From: Symsagittifera roscoffensis
Taxonomy: Eukaryota; Xenacoelomorpha; Acoela; Convolutidae
DNA length: 64,000 bases
Direction of reading: 5' to 3'
Assembly: GCF_963678635.1 (NCBI RefSeq)
Contig: NC_087062.1
Span: 70,649,345-70,713,344, forward strand
Position 1 is the first letter of the stretch, and each line of letters opens with the position of its first letter. This document shows, in pieces, positions 10,535 through 19,849 of this stretch. The translations under genes and the position numbers were made by a program. A model generated the notes under the pieces. It saw only the letters and a list, made by a program, of their open reading frames with translations, was not told the origin of the DNA and ran no database searches.

Positions 10535-11625
10535 CTAGGCTAGGTCTCTCTCTCTCTCCACAGTGTCTACCTCCATTATCTTCTCTGTCCAGAACTTCAG
10601 CAGCTCCGCCACCTCATAGTTTCTGTGGGCACCTACAGCTTCTAAGTCCAAGAAAGGGTTGTATGCCATCCCCATCACTCCAGACACATACTGGTACTCT
10701 CCCTTTTTGTTGGGTTTCAAGTACTCTCCCGACGAAGCCAAGTTACGGTGAACGTCGTGTTTCTCCTCGAACTTCTTGTTGTAGAATCTCCGTATCTCAT
10801 CTAACTTCCTGTGGCTCTCTAGAGATTGCCTAGAACCATCCTCCTTTTCTATCCCAGTACTCTGGTACACATTCAAGATGACTGTGGAGACTCTCTTTTC
10901 CAGCGTCCTGCTTCCAATTGCTCTCTGGTGACATGCTAGGATGGTACTGTCAGTCATCATCGACATTGTCCATCTCAAGAAACATTTAGCATCTTTCCTC
11001 CTTGCCAGACTCAAGCCTGAGTTGTTTCTAGCAACGTGCTGCATCAGCTTTCGATATACCTCTAGATTCTTGCCTCCCAACTTCAACTTATCGTACGAAG
11101 TCAGTGTCTCTAACTTTATCCCCAACAGACTCCACGCGAACATCAGTTGTCCTGCGGTCCTGATAAAGGGATTCGCCATCAACAGCGATGCCGATGAGGA
11201 TGTTCTCATCGCTTCTTCAAAATGATCTTTTAACAAGTTCTGCCAAGTTCTTTTCAGTTGGCTCCCCAATTCAAATTTATTGATATCAGCCTACTGCTGG
11301 GTAGCCCAGTTGCGTCGTTTGCTTGCAATGTTTCCAGGGCCACCCACCACGGTCGGGAGGTGTTCCTCGTTTTGTTCTTCTCAAGAGGATCGCTTGTCAC
11401 TTGCTTCCCAATAGCCTGATGTTCACTTGAGACCCATTCTTTGCCGACGTCCACTTCCCAGGTCTGCCCGCTCGTCGAACCTCGCTTCAGTTTTATCCTC
11501 TGAGGTTTGAAGTCTTCTTCCGTTGTTGAGCTGGCGGGGATCTCCATCTCTCTTTCTACGTCGAGCAGTTTCCTCGGCTCGTAGCTACTCTTGTAGGCTG
11601 CTGTCTTCCATCGTGCCAGAACCAT
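10535..11625 (-). pseudogene. ORF2 polyprotein of B: 'YVSGVMGMAYNPFL' module, two overlapping frames
   Basis: Frames 11,254-11,625 (123 codons) and 10,535-11,269 (244 codons) overlap by 16 bases. The first carries EMEIPASSTTEEDFKP, the second ARRKDAKCFLRWTMSMM and QYVSGVMGMAYNPFL. Both have counterparts in A (about 2090-3168). In A the first segment is continuous with the upstream module, whereas in B the frame changes, so these are lesions of one long frame. Between 10,353 and 10,534 the coding sequence is degraded. No known family was recognised. Confidence 0.66.
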
Positions 11626-12811
11626 GGGGGCCCGTCTCTCTCAAGTTTTTCTCCGAGACCGCATCCGCTGAAGGACTGCCCAATCCCTCCACGTCTCTCT
11701 TCCTCTTGCGAGACCTCACGTCTTTACTCGGGGGCGTTGTCGTTATGATCACTGATTCGACTTCCTTGTCTCCATCCAAGCCTTCCAACTCTTGCCTCCC
11801 CCCTGCTCGAGCCTTAAGGATACTAGTACTTTTAATTATATTACTAGTTCCGACCTTATCCCCCCTTACATGTTCAATTATTTTATTGTCAGTTTTTTGT
11901 TTCGGAGTAGAGCTGTTTTTACATTTCCCTCCTCTGGTCTTTCGTGATGCCTTCCTCAACTTGACCATCTTGCTCAGCAGCTCTCCTCTAGCTTTCTCCT
12001 CCAGACCTGTCCCCATCAGGACAGGCTCTCCGAACTTCACCACCGTGTCCCACAGCTCCTCCTTAAAATCGTCCATTGTGGTGTCGTCGTCCACTTCTCG
12101 ATTAAAATCACTCAAGAAGCTTCGCCAAGCATCCTCATCCAGAGTGCCTAGGAAGGCATCCCTGTTTCCCTCGATGGTGTTCTTCTTCCTTCTCTCCGCA
12201 CTCAGGAAGATCATTCCCAGGTTGGGATTCTCGCTCGTCAGTGGCAACTCTGGATTCTTGCGGGGAGATGAGGTCAGAGGTGGCGTGGGGGTGTCCGCCC
12301 AATTTTCTCCACTCAGATCTTTCAACAGTTCTTGCGTGGTGAACTCTTCCACCGATGGCTTCTGCTCCGGTGTGTTTCCCACCTCCATATCCTCTCCTGC
12401 CTCACTGAGAGTCTCATCCATGCTCTCCTCTCCCGATTCTGCTTCTCTTCTCTCAAGAATCCTTCTGAATCGATCTTCTACGGTGCCACTCCTTTTATCC
12501 CCAGGGGTGTCCACTGATAGGGGTGATGGTGTCGCTGGACTCGTTTCCTTATACTCTGTCAGAGCCACATGCAATGTGCCTGCTGCATCCAGCTCCTTTC
12601 CCTCCTGTCTCCTTTCCACCTGCTCTAGTCCGTAAGGTGCCCGGTATTTCCTTGTGGCAAACAGCATATCGTCTGCTTTCAGTGCGATATGCCCTTCATT
12701 CACTATCATCCTGCCATCGTCCCACACCGGCAACTTGTTCTCTAGACCTGCCCGCTCAAGTGTTCTCAAGGCATCTCGCACCTCGAATTTCGGGGGCATC
12801 GACCCTCTCAT
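11585..12811 (-). pseudogene. ORF2 polyprotein of B: charged linker module (408 codons)
   Basis: The module starts near KMRGSMPPKFEVRDAL and contains long acidic and Ser/Pro/Thr-rich stretches. It then has a basic nuclear-localisation-like cluster RSRKRKR near residue 370. The corresponding module of A has NSAKRKRVEE. It is most likely a disordered spacer between folded parts of the polyprotein. It lies in a different frame from both neighbours (12,906-15,011 and 11,254-11,625), consistent with small indels. No catalytic signature is seen. Confidence 0.64.
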
Positions 12812-12905
12812 TTTCTTGGCCTGAGTTGTCCATGAACTTATCTTCGCATCGCTGGTATGAAAATAAATCGCGGCAGAGTAGCCGATGAAGAGAGGATCCC
12901 AGCCG

Positions 12906-15011
12906 TCAATGAACTCCTTCTGCTGTTCTTCGGTTGCTGCTCTCGCGAAAAAGGGATGGGACCACCAGGGAGCTGTTCATCCCCAGGGTCATTCTCCTCA
13001 CTGTTGGAAATTCTGGAATGCTTGCTGGCAGGACTTCCTTCTCCAATATCGCCTCTAGCTCCCTTTTCACTAGCTCGAAGCTTTTCTTCCATGCGGGAAT
13101 TCTCAAGATCTCTTGTCCATTTGCTGTGAGGGGATTTAGGTTCCAGAACTTGGGATAAGTTTTGGTGGGGCCTTCACGCTTGCCTCCCATCCTGCACTGC
13201 AGTTGTCCTCGAAAACTGTATACCACCAACTCCGGATCCTTCACCTTTCCGGAGAGCATGGTGTTGCTCATCTGTGCCCTTAGCACCTCCTGCTGACACC
13301 AATTAAGTGTCGTCCCATCTAATATGCTTATGAGGCTCACGTGGGTCACTGAGTATCGATAAGCTGTCACCAGAGGATCTGGAAACGCGAACGTGACGGC
13401 CGGTCCATAGATACAGGTTACGACCTCCCCTAGCCCCCGGATCATCCCCATGGGGTCCGACCTCATAGCCAGGCATAGGTCCGTCAATAGAGGCATGCCT
13501 CCATTCACTTTCCTCCACTCCTCTCTTGTCTTCGGGCTTTTTTCTTCACCAGTCAGGTGCCGGTTTTGCATCAGTAGGTACTGTATCAGCAGCGTCTTTA
13601 GCCCGGCAGCACACTTATACGGGTAGGTGTCAATACTCGAGTGTGTTCTTTCCATCGACAGAGGCTCTCCGTATTTCATCAGTCGGTGAAATGACACCAG
13701 TTCCCCGTGGGTTAGAAGCACCAATGCCAAGTACCCGTCAATCCAGAGTGTGTCCACGCCCCGACTGAACATGTGTGCTGGGCCCATATTGAACAGGTAC
13801 CTTGGGTAAACCAGGTACAGTGCCAGCAACAGACTGATGGGCATAATCAATATTTCCTGAATGAAGGCTTTAAAGATGGTCTCTTTCGCGCTGTACACTC
13901 CTGCCAGGAACTCCTTTCCCCAACAAGGACTCAAGAACTCAAGAATCTTGTGATCCCTCCTCGTCCTCAGCTCACCCCTTGCGTGCTCCCTCCAGAATCC
14001 TCCAATCGTGACTTCGTTGGCTGCTGTGACGAACCTGCCAACCGTCATTTCCCTCTTCTCGGCCACTCCCAGCTGCTCCTCAAGAAAATCCCAGATCTGC
14101 TTCACCAGAAGCGGTGCACCTTCTCTTGTCTTCTCCGTGGCGTTCTCCAGCCTTGGTGTCAGGAAGGGCCACCTGCCTCTCTCTTGTGTCAGTCGATACA
14201 CCATCGACTCCAGCTGCTTTTCCGATGCGGCCACGTTCTTCCTCTCGTTCCTCGGCCCTCTAGATTTACTGGTGGAGCTTGTGATGGTCAACTCCATGTT
14301 TCGAAACCACAGACTGGCCGTCAGGTGAGTCACCACTGGATGATCGTCCCCTATAATCAGACTGAGCTTGAGTTGCCTAGCGAAATTGGATATCTCTAGC
14401 AAGAGGACCTCGTCCAATACGATGAGGATGTCAGCCAACTCGTGAAAGCCCCTCAACGCGTGGGACACATCCGCCCACGCCGCCGCGAGTTCTGATCTGC
14501 GAAGTCTCAAGTTCGTAGGTTCCAGTTCCCGATTGGGAGCTGCCATCAGAATACGCCATCCATTCCCTTCTGCTAACAAGATCAAGATCGCATACACAAA
14601 TTGCAGAGCGGGAGGCATGCTCGCGTACCCGGGGGACGTCGTGAACGCCACTTTTGTCTTGGAGCCAAATCGTGAGGCAACGTTCTCTTGTACTTCATTC
14701 ATGGCTGCAAATAATGTCTGGATGGCTTCCCAGATCTTCTTCGGTGTAGGCTCATCACCCTTGAGCTGCTCAAGAAACCCCGTCGCATGCAAGTGATCGT
14801 TCATCCCTGCAAAAAGCAGTAGCTCAGGCTCGCAAGGCATCTCCGATTTTATTGCCACCACCAGGGTTAACATCTGGTTTAGCTCCGCTCCCGGCAATGA
14901 ATATATCAGAGTTTCCGGCCAAAACAATTTGGGAGACGTTCCCTCAAAGTCCGATCCCGCCACGATGACCACCCTCGCCGCGGCTGGGTCTGCCCTGTCA
15001 TAAACTGCCAA
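12906..15011 (-). CDS. ORF2 polyprotein of B: second SGNH-like domain plus large conserved domain (701 codons)
   Basis: Residues 14-190 look like a second SGNH-hydrolase-type fold. VVIVAGSD (14-21) stands where block I would be, with GSD in place of GDS. SLPGAELNQ (38-46) is like block II, GMND (69-72) is a perfect block III, and DVSH (181-184) fits the Asp-His of block V. The rest has conserved segments such as ERGRWPFL, GGFWREH, LYLVYPRYLFNMGP (hydrophobic, about residues 390-420), LKYGEPLSM-like and GPAVTFAFP. The last third is also present in element A. The frame starts with TTG, and homology to C continues upstream in the 15,065 frame (YGK...LAVYDRAD matches YGG...FAAYDKAEN of C), so it is an internal segment of a polyprotein. 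Hydrolase assignment is by motif only; the altered GSD could mean loss of activity. Confidence 0.7.
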   Translation of the reverse strand: MAVYDRADPAAARVVIVAGSDFEGTSPKLFWPETLIYSLPGAELNQMLTLVVAIKSEMPCEPELLLFAGMNDHLHATGFLEQLKGDEPTPKKIWEAIQTLFAAMNEVQENVASRFGSKTKVAFTTSPGYASMPPALQFVYAILILLAEGNGWRILMAAPNRELEPTNLRLRRSELAAAWADVSHALRGFHELADILIVLDEVLLLEISNFARQLKLSLIIGDDHPVVTHLTASLWFRNMELTITSSTSKSRGPRNERKNVAASEKQLESMVYRLTQERGRWPFLTPRLENATEKTREGAPLLVKQIWDFLEEQLGVAEKREMTVGRFVTAANEVTIGGFWREHARGELRTRRDHKILEFLSPCWGKEFLAGVYSAKETIFKAFIQEILIMPISLLLALYLVYPRYLFNMGPAHMFSRGVDTLWIDGYLALVLLTHGELVSFHRLMKYGEPLSMERTHSSIDTYPYKCAAGLKTLLIQYLLMQNRHLTGEEKSPKTREEWRKVNGGMPLLTDLCLAMRSDPMGMIRGLGEVVTCIYGPAVTFAFPDPLVTAYRYSVTHVSLISILDGTTLNWCQQEVLRAQMSNTMLSGKVKDPELVVYSFRGQLQCRMGGKREGPTKTYPKFWNLNPLTANGQEILRIPAWKKSFELVKRELEAILEKEVLPASIPEFPTVRRMTLGMNSSLVVPSLFRESSNRRTAEGVH

Positions 15012-15064
15012 GGTTTTGGCCAGCTGCGTATTCCCGCAGGGTTTCCCGTATCTGGGGTCGTTGG

Positions 15065-15974
15065 CTAATCTCGTACTTCATACGCGGCGTCTGCTAATTC
15101 CATTTCTCTCGGATCCATCAGCTTGTCCACCACCCTCAACTGTGCTGGAGTGGCCACCCTAATCCTGGCAATGCTGGTTCGGTGTTTGGGAGGCTCCACC
15201 ACGAGTCCCGGACTCCCTAATGACTTGAGAGGTCTGTAGTTAATAGGTCCCATCACCGATTTTGTGGGAATCCCAGTCAGATCCGCCGTCTCCATCATTT
15301 TCGCTCTCGAGAAGTGTGTCTCGTGAGCCTTCAGCCAGTCCACGCACTGGTGTCTACCCAAATCTTCGTGCGACACCCGCTCAAGACCCAAAGCTTTCGC
15401 TAACTCCAGCCTGCATTCCAGGTCTTCCAAGTCCAGCTCCTTGACCTTCTCCACATATTTCGACCTGCTTGGTCTCCGCTGGCCTCTCCGGCTTCTTCTT
15501 CTCCGCCACCACCACCGAGGATATTATCGATCCCTGAGGAGTTGATGACGTTGCCTCATCAGCCTCCATGGGCGCGGCGCCCGGCAACTTGGTCCCGCTG
15601 TTCCTCGAACTGTCTCTAGAATCGGCCATCGCACCCAAGCGACTGGACAAAGCCCTCGGGTTGAAGAAGGGTGGATTTGGGGGTGGTCCGAATGTGATCT
15701 GTGCCGTCTCTAGCAACTCTGCCTCCAATGCGCTTATGTGCCTTTGGAAGACGTCATTCAACCACTCCACCCCTCTGGGCCTATCAAAGTGAATCCCATC
15801 CGAGGATGCATCGTCGGGGAAAGCAGATAGCTCCGTTTGCTCGGCCACGTCCAACAGCCCAACGGGGAGGACGCTTCTTTGGTGTATCAGCCTGATTATT
15901 TCGTTCAGGTTTCGCTTTTTGTGTTCATCTCCATTGCATGTTGAACCGCTTTCATGTTGTAAAGGATGGTGCAC
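15065..15974 (-). pseudogene. ORF2 polyprotein of B: C-terminal part of first SGNH-like domain and following module
   Basis: Two frames, 15,381-15,974 and 15,065-15,454, overlap. The first has SSDGIHFDRPRGVEWLNDVF, which supplies the Asp-x-x-His of an SGNH hydrolase (D-G-I-H) and matches TTDGIHFDSVEGQAWLNRVF of element C. The second has CVDWLKAHETHFS and MGPINYRPL, matching GVDWLIAASINFS and MGPVNARPL of C. In C these parts are one open frame, so the frame change in B is a mutation. The module after the hydrolase is unassigned. Confidence 0.68.
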
Positions 15975-16753
15975 ACCGTAAGAATGGCCGGATCCATTTG
16001 AATCCGCAATTGCTCGAGAATGCAGCTCATCTTGTCGTGCAGCCTCGTCACCTTCCTTGCTTCCCCCCTGGACACGTAACTCGTCCCGACCATCAGAGTC
16101 ATCGTGTATACTCTTGCCATCCCTAGCATCTCAAGTGTCGCTAGCATCTGCGGCGTCGCGGCTCCAGCGAAGCTCAAGATCCCCGTTTGCCAATGGGACT
16201 GGATCCGGCTCAGCAACCGCAACAAGCTGTCCCCTATGATCAAGTGGACCGCCTCCTCGGGCACACGTGGCTGCGTGAGGTATTCCACCCAAGCCGCGTC
16301 ATGGAAGCAATCTCTCCTGTCTCTCTGCGCCGTGCTCCAGTCCATCCGATTGTGCCTGTGGTAACTACCTTCTGTATTCTTCTTGTAACTCGAGATTACC
16401 ACACTCCTGACAGGTTGCTCCCCCCACATCGAGGGTAAGTCCACTCTTGCTGGACTCTCGCGACTCCTTAGCTGTAGCCGCTCGTGCAACTCTTTCAGTC
16501 GTGACGAGCTACCACTCACCTGACTACTACCCGGGGTCGAACTTGGTGTATCTCCAGGCAGCGCGACGTCCATCAACGGGCGTATTACTTGTGTCTCTAG
16601 ACCACGTAGGGAGGGCGCTGATTCAGACGGTATCCACACCTCCAACCCTTCGTTCATATGTTCTTGAGCCGCGCGATCGAGGTTAAATCGTCCCTTCGAC
16701 CTAGGAGCTTCATCCACTTCCATATGTGACTCTGGTCTTGAGCCGGTCACCAC
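15905..16753 (-). pseudogene. ORF2 polyprotein of B: first SGNH/GDSL-hydrolase-like domain, defective
   Basis: The frame has HLIIGDSLLRLLS (block I; the Ser codon is at 16,226-16,228) and ILSFAGAATPQML (block II). It also has LMVGTSYVSRGE, where element C has LVGTNDISRGS. The Asn and Asp of block III are therefore replaced by Ser and Tyr in this copy, which should abolish normal SGNH catalysis. The domain continues in another frame at 15,974. It is separated from the N-terminal coiled coil by an in-frame TAG at 16,778-16,780. SGNH esterases are known in ORF1 proteins of some CR1/L2-type LINEs; in a gypsy-type element after pol it is unusual. Confidence 0.74.
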
Positions 16754-16777
16754 CCGCTCTTTGGGCCTAGCCCCTTT

Positions 16778-17455
16778 CTACATGTCGAGCTCGTGTTGTC
16801 GTTGCTGGATCCTTTCAAGCTCCGACTTCAGCTGCTCGCAATTCGCGGCATTCTCTCGCACCCTTTCTGCCTGTAGCTGTTCAGCTCTTAACATGTCCAG
16901 TTCCCTCCGCGCTTGATCCCTCTCAAGTTTTGCCTGATCTCTCTCGAGCACCGCTTGATCCCGGTCGAGGTTCGTCTTGTTCCTCTCCCGCTGAGTCCTC
17001 TCAAGCTCTCTCTTCATGATACTGACGTCCGGATACGCATCCCCCGTTTGCTGTGCCCGTGACATCAATGGTGTCTTGCTCGTGCTCTGGCCCGTGGATC
17101 TGACTGATGGTTTGACCGGCAGTGGGAACTCCCCTGCACCATACTCAGTATTGTTACTCAAGCCAGGGTTCCTTTCCAAATCGAATCCCCTTATTGCTCC
17201 ATCCACGTTCCAGGACAGCCACCTGGTTTGCTCTTGATTGGATATTCCATCAGTGGTGTAGCCTACCATCAAAACCGCTTCTGTCGCAGACTACCGACAC
17301 TCGCCCTGTTCCTCCAACTGGAAGATAGCATTCAACATCACTGCCATTTTCTCGTCCACTTGAGTATAATCCAGGTCCCTCAGACGTCTGTACAATTCGT
17401 CAAGTTTGGGTTTTTTCAAAGCCGATGGCATGGACTTCCAGAATCGATCTGCCAT
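16778..17455 (-). pseudogene. ORF2 of B: N-terminus with coiled coil
   Basis: The likely start is ATG at 17,455-17,453 (MADRFWKSMPSALKK). The frame is broken by TAG at 17,291-17,293 and continues as 16,778-17,272 in the same frame. EAVLMVGYT and NTEYGAGEFPLPVKP align with EVLLMAAYG and SRTYQPGEMPMPSKP of element C. Residues after about 120 form a strongly heptad-like repeat (RDQAVLERDQAKLERDQAR), a coiled coil also present at the same place in C (EMNDQLRSTKKELDDM). The protein is probably oligomeric. Confidence 0.7.
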
Positions 17456-17918
17456 TTCCGTGATTTCCAAGTGATCTTGCGTATTAGCAACTTGAGTTTT
17501 ACCTGAGCAACTTGAGTATTAGCAACTTGAGTTTACTTTAGCAACTTGAGCTTGCTTCTTGAGGTGTCGTTCAATTTGCGTTCTCTTTCTTCAATTGAAT
17601 ACAGTTGGGTAGTCAATTTGACTTTACCAAATCAATCTGAAAATAACACCCGATTTTTAGACCGACAGGCTGTGTTCCTAACCTAAAAACCCCCTTTACT
17701 ACTATAGTTAAAACCCTTTCCTATTCGTTCTATTAAAATAGTTCAATTGGAAATTTTATAAAAACATGCAGATTCATTTTATGTTTTAGCACCGTCAATC
17801 ATTTAAAATATTAATTGTCATGCCAATCACCTCTAAGATTCTTTACCTGTTTTGTACCCCCCACACCTAACTCGAGATTCTTCCCTCATGCCCAACTCGA
17901 GACCCCCGCGTACCCGAC
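17456..17918 (-). other. Intercistronic region of element B
   Basis: This holds about 460 bases between the macro-like frame and ORF2. On the plus strand it contains four copies of AGCAACTTGAG between about 17,487 and 17,552, and otherwise AT-rich sequence. No ORF is supported. How ORF2 is expressed (splicing, internal entry, reinitiation) is not visible. Confidence 0.5.
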
Positions 17919-18359
17919 TCAGGCGATGCTTAAGTAGTATTTCTTGTGAAGATGCACCATTATCTCAGTTTCTGCGAAGACCACGTGTAGGATAGCGTAC
18001 AATTCCCTTGGGCTCAAGTTGCCCCTGTTTAAGTCATACACCGGCCTTGAGACCTCCGTTATCCCTCTTTCAATCATGAAGTCTCGTAGTCTTGTTAGTG
18101 CCAACATCACGTGTTCGGGATCGATCGTGTTCCTGTCATTGACCCTCGTCACTAGGAAGCACAGGTATTTGCCCGGGACTTGTGCTACTGATGGTGGAAG
18201 CGCTGCCATTCCTCCCAGTCCTGGTCTCTGTCTAAACAGAAACTCCACGTTCTGGTACTCTCTTTTGAAGTCAGCTTCCAGTCTTGATTTGAAACTCATG
18301 TCCGCCGTGATACAGATTGCGCTAGTCTTGTCTGACAGAATGAAGTCACTATCCGTCAT
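17919..18359 (-). CDS. Macro-domain-like protein of B (C-terminal domain of pol)
   Basis: The 146-codon frame runs MTDSDFIL...KKYYLSIA. The pattern fits a macro (ADP-ribose-binding) domain of the TARG1/OARD1-Poa1 type: an early strand with ICITADMSF, helix LEADFKREY, strand GKYLCFLVTR, helix EHVMLALTRLRDFMIERGI, strand EVSRPVYD, a loop LNRGNLSPRELY, a helix, and a last strand IMVHLH. The usual glycine-rich loop after ITAD is not conserved, so binding or hydrolysis may be altered. In C the same domain is continuous with integrase. In B a GAA-to-TAA change, between EIPN and YSENIL, splits it from the upstream frame (stop at about 18,378). Family assignment is by pattern recognition only. Confidence 0.66.
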   Translation of the reverse strand: MTDSDFILSDKTSAICITADMSFKSRLEADFKREYQNVEFLFRQRPGLGGMAALPPSVAQVPGKYLCFLVTRVNDRNTIDPEHVMLALTRLRDFMIERGITEVSRPVYDLNRGNLSPRELYAILHVVFAETEIMVHLHKKYYLSIA

Positions 18360-18377
18360 CAGGATATTTTCTGAGTA

Positions 18378-19610
18378 TTAGTTTGGTATTTCAAACTTCG
18401 TTTTGAAATTCCGTCCTATGGTAGGCTCGGCCTCCTCCCCTTCCAGTTCCAGTCCGCACCTTTCTCTCACTTCTCTGAGTTTCTTTATCATCAAATTTTC
18501 GGTGTGGGTAAGTCCTACCCCCACTCCCCGGACAAAAATATTTATCGACGTCCCCGTCGATGATGCTGAGTCTGAATTATCTGGCGGAATGTCGAGCGGG
18601 CTGTCTGTTGCCGTCCAGCCGAAAAGAGGATCCTTTGTTTTCATGTACTTCCCCGCTGATATGTCAACTTGCTGTATGCTCTGCCCTTCCTCGCTTTCGT
18701 TCTTGACATCGCGCATCCATTCTAATATCCTCAGGTTCGTATTCTCCCTCCTCTCTATCTCACTCTGTTCTAAATCCGTCTCCCGCTCCGGCGTCGAGTA
18801 GTCTTCCTGTGGATAGTGATCATTATCATCTATGATCTGCCATTCACCATCTGCCGTCAGCTCGCCCACACTTATTAGTTCTTTGCCTAGGTCATCAGGT
18901 TGTATCTTATCGATCAGGAAGTCGTCCCCATACCTGTTGTACCTCATGCCTGTGCGTTTGCGATTGCCACTCCTTGTCTCCGCTGGTATTGACAAGTCTG
19001 GTTCAGTCCACCTCGGCACCTCACCTTGCTCCGGATCGTTCCAATCTTCTCCCAGAAAAGATTCCGCTTCAGAGCCCGCATCTATTTTCTCATTGTCATC
19101 CAAACTCAAGTTCTCATTGCCATCATTTTTATCTCTGGCGCCTCTTTTGTTCACTTCACATGCTGGTTCCACCAGTAGGTACTCTGGTCCCTCCATGTCC
19201 TTTGGTATACACCAGTCCTCTGGGGATGGGACTTGAGGCTTCAGGTTCGCATAATGTGCTGCTCGCCCCGTACTCAAGCGGTAGAACCGTCCTTGTTGAT
19301 GTACTTCAGTTATCATGAATGGTCCTCTCCATTTTTTGAGTAGTTTCTTCGTCCCTTTGGGCGGTATCACATTCTGGAAAACCCACACATACTGGCCCAC
19401 TTCATATGGCTTCGCCTGTAATATTTTTTCATCATATTTCTTGCGCTGTCTCATTTGTGCCTGCGCAGTGTTCCTCCTGCATAGCTCGTTTATTTCCTGC
19501 TGTCTCCTGATCGCCTCTTTCACGTAAGCTTGAGGCGACGTCCTCTTTCCTTCATACTCCGGGTAAAAGAACGTCAGGAGCATCGCTCTCTCTTTGCCTG
19601 TCAACATCAT
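18378..19610 (-). pseudogene. Integrase C-terminal region and acidic linker of B (410 codons)
   Basis: The frame begins inside the integrase (MMLTGKERAM, FFYPEYEG). It runs through the GPY/F-like module (VWVFQNVIPPKGTKKLLKKWRGPFMI) and then about 230 mostly acidic residues, reaching IFVRGVGVGLTHTENL just before the macro-like domain. The DNA for that last motif contains an internal copy of the polypurine tract core (18,518-18,534). The integrase core upstream is frameshifted. A premature TAA ends the frame. Confidence 0.82.
18518..18534 (-). promoter_or_regulatory. Internal (central) polypurine-tract-like sequence of B
   Basis: On the minus strand this reads TGTCCGGGGAGTGGGGG, sharing TCCGGGGAGT with the 3' polypurine tract. 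The surrounding 40 bases (18,502-18,541) are identical to 44,900-44,939 in element C, including all synonymous positions. A central polypurine tract is one explanation; this is inference. Confidence 0.5.
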
Positions 19611-19849
19611 GAATGGACTGATTCCCGTCGTTGAGTGTTGAGTACTGTTGTATGCCCCTACGACTTGAGTACCTATCCCAGTCCGTCATGTATCTAGAGC
19701 AGTATACCCTGCATGTTCACCAACGTTCTATTCTGTCTCTCTACCAGCCCGTTGGTCTGAGGATGGTAAGTCGTTGAGTGTGCTTGAGCAATGTGTGACC
19801 TCTTCATTAATTCCTTAGTCAAGTCCCCCACAAAGGCATTGCCGTTGTC
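19611..19849 (-). pseudogene. Integrase catalytic core of B (frameshifted)
   Basis: Directly after TGA (19,850-19,852, in place of the Ser before the second catalytic Asp) the sequence reads DNGNAFVGDLTKELM and then YHPQTNGLVERQNRTLV, the DD35E region with its Glu. A frameshift follows near 19,700 (the expected RYMTDW appears in another frame). It joins the N-terminal zinc-binding part at 20,000-20,250 to the C-terminal part at 19,610. Confidence 0.8.

Noticed and set aside
11523-12635. 370-codon plus-strand frame opposite ORF2 of B
   Set aside because: It is a shadow of the minus-strand coding sequence, Ser/Leu-rich from the reversed Glu/Lys-rich protein.
12906-15011. Envelope-like glycoprotein
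   Set aside because: There is one hydrophobic stretch (about codons 390-420) but no signal peptide, no cleavage site and no C-terminal anchor, so I do not call an env.
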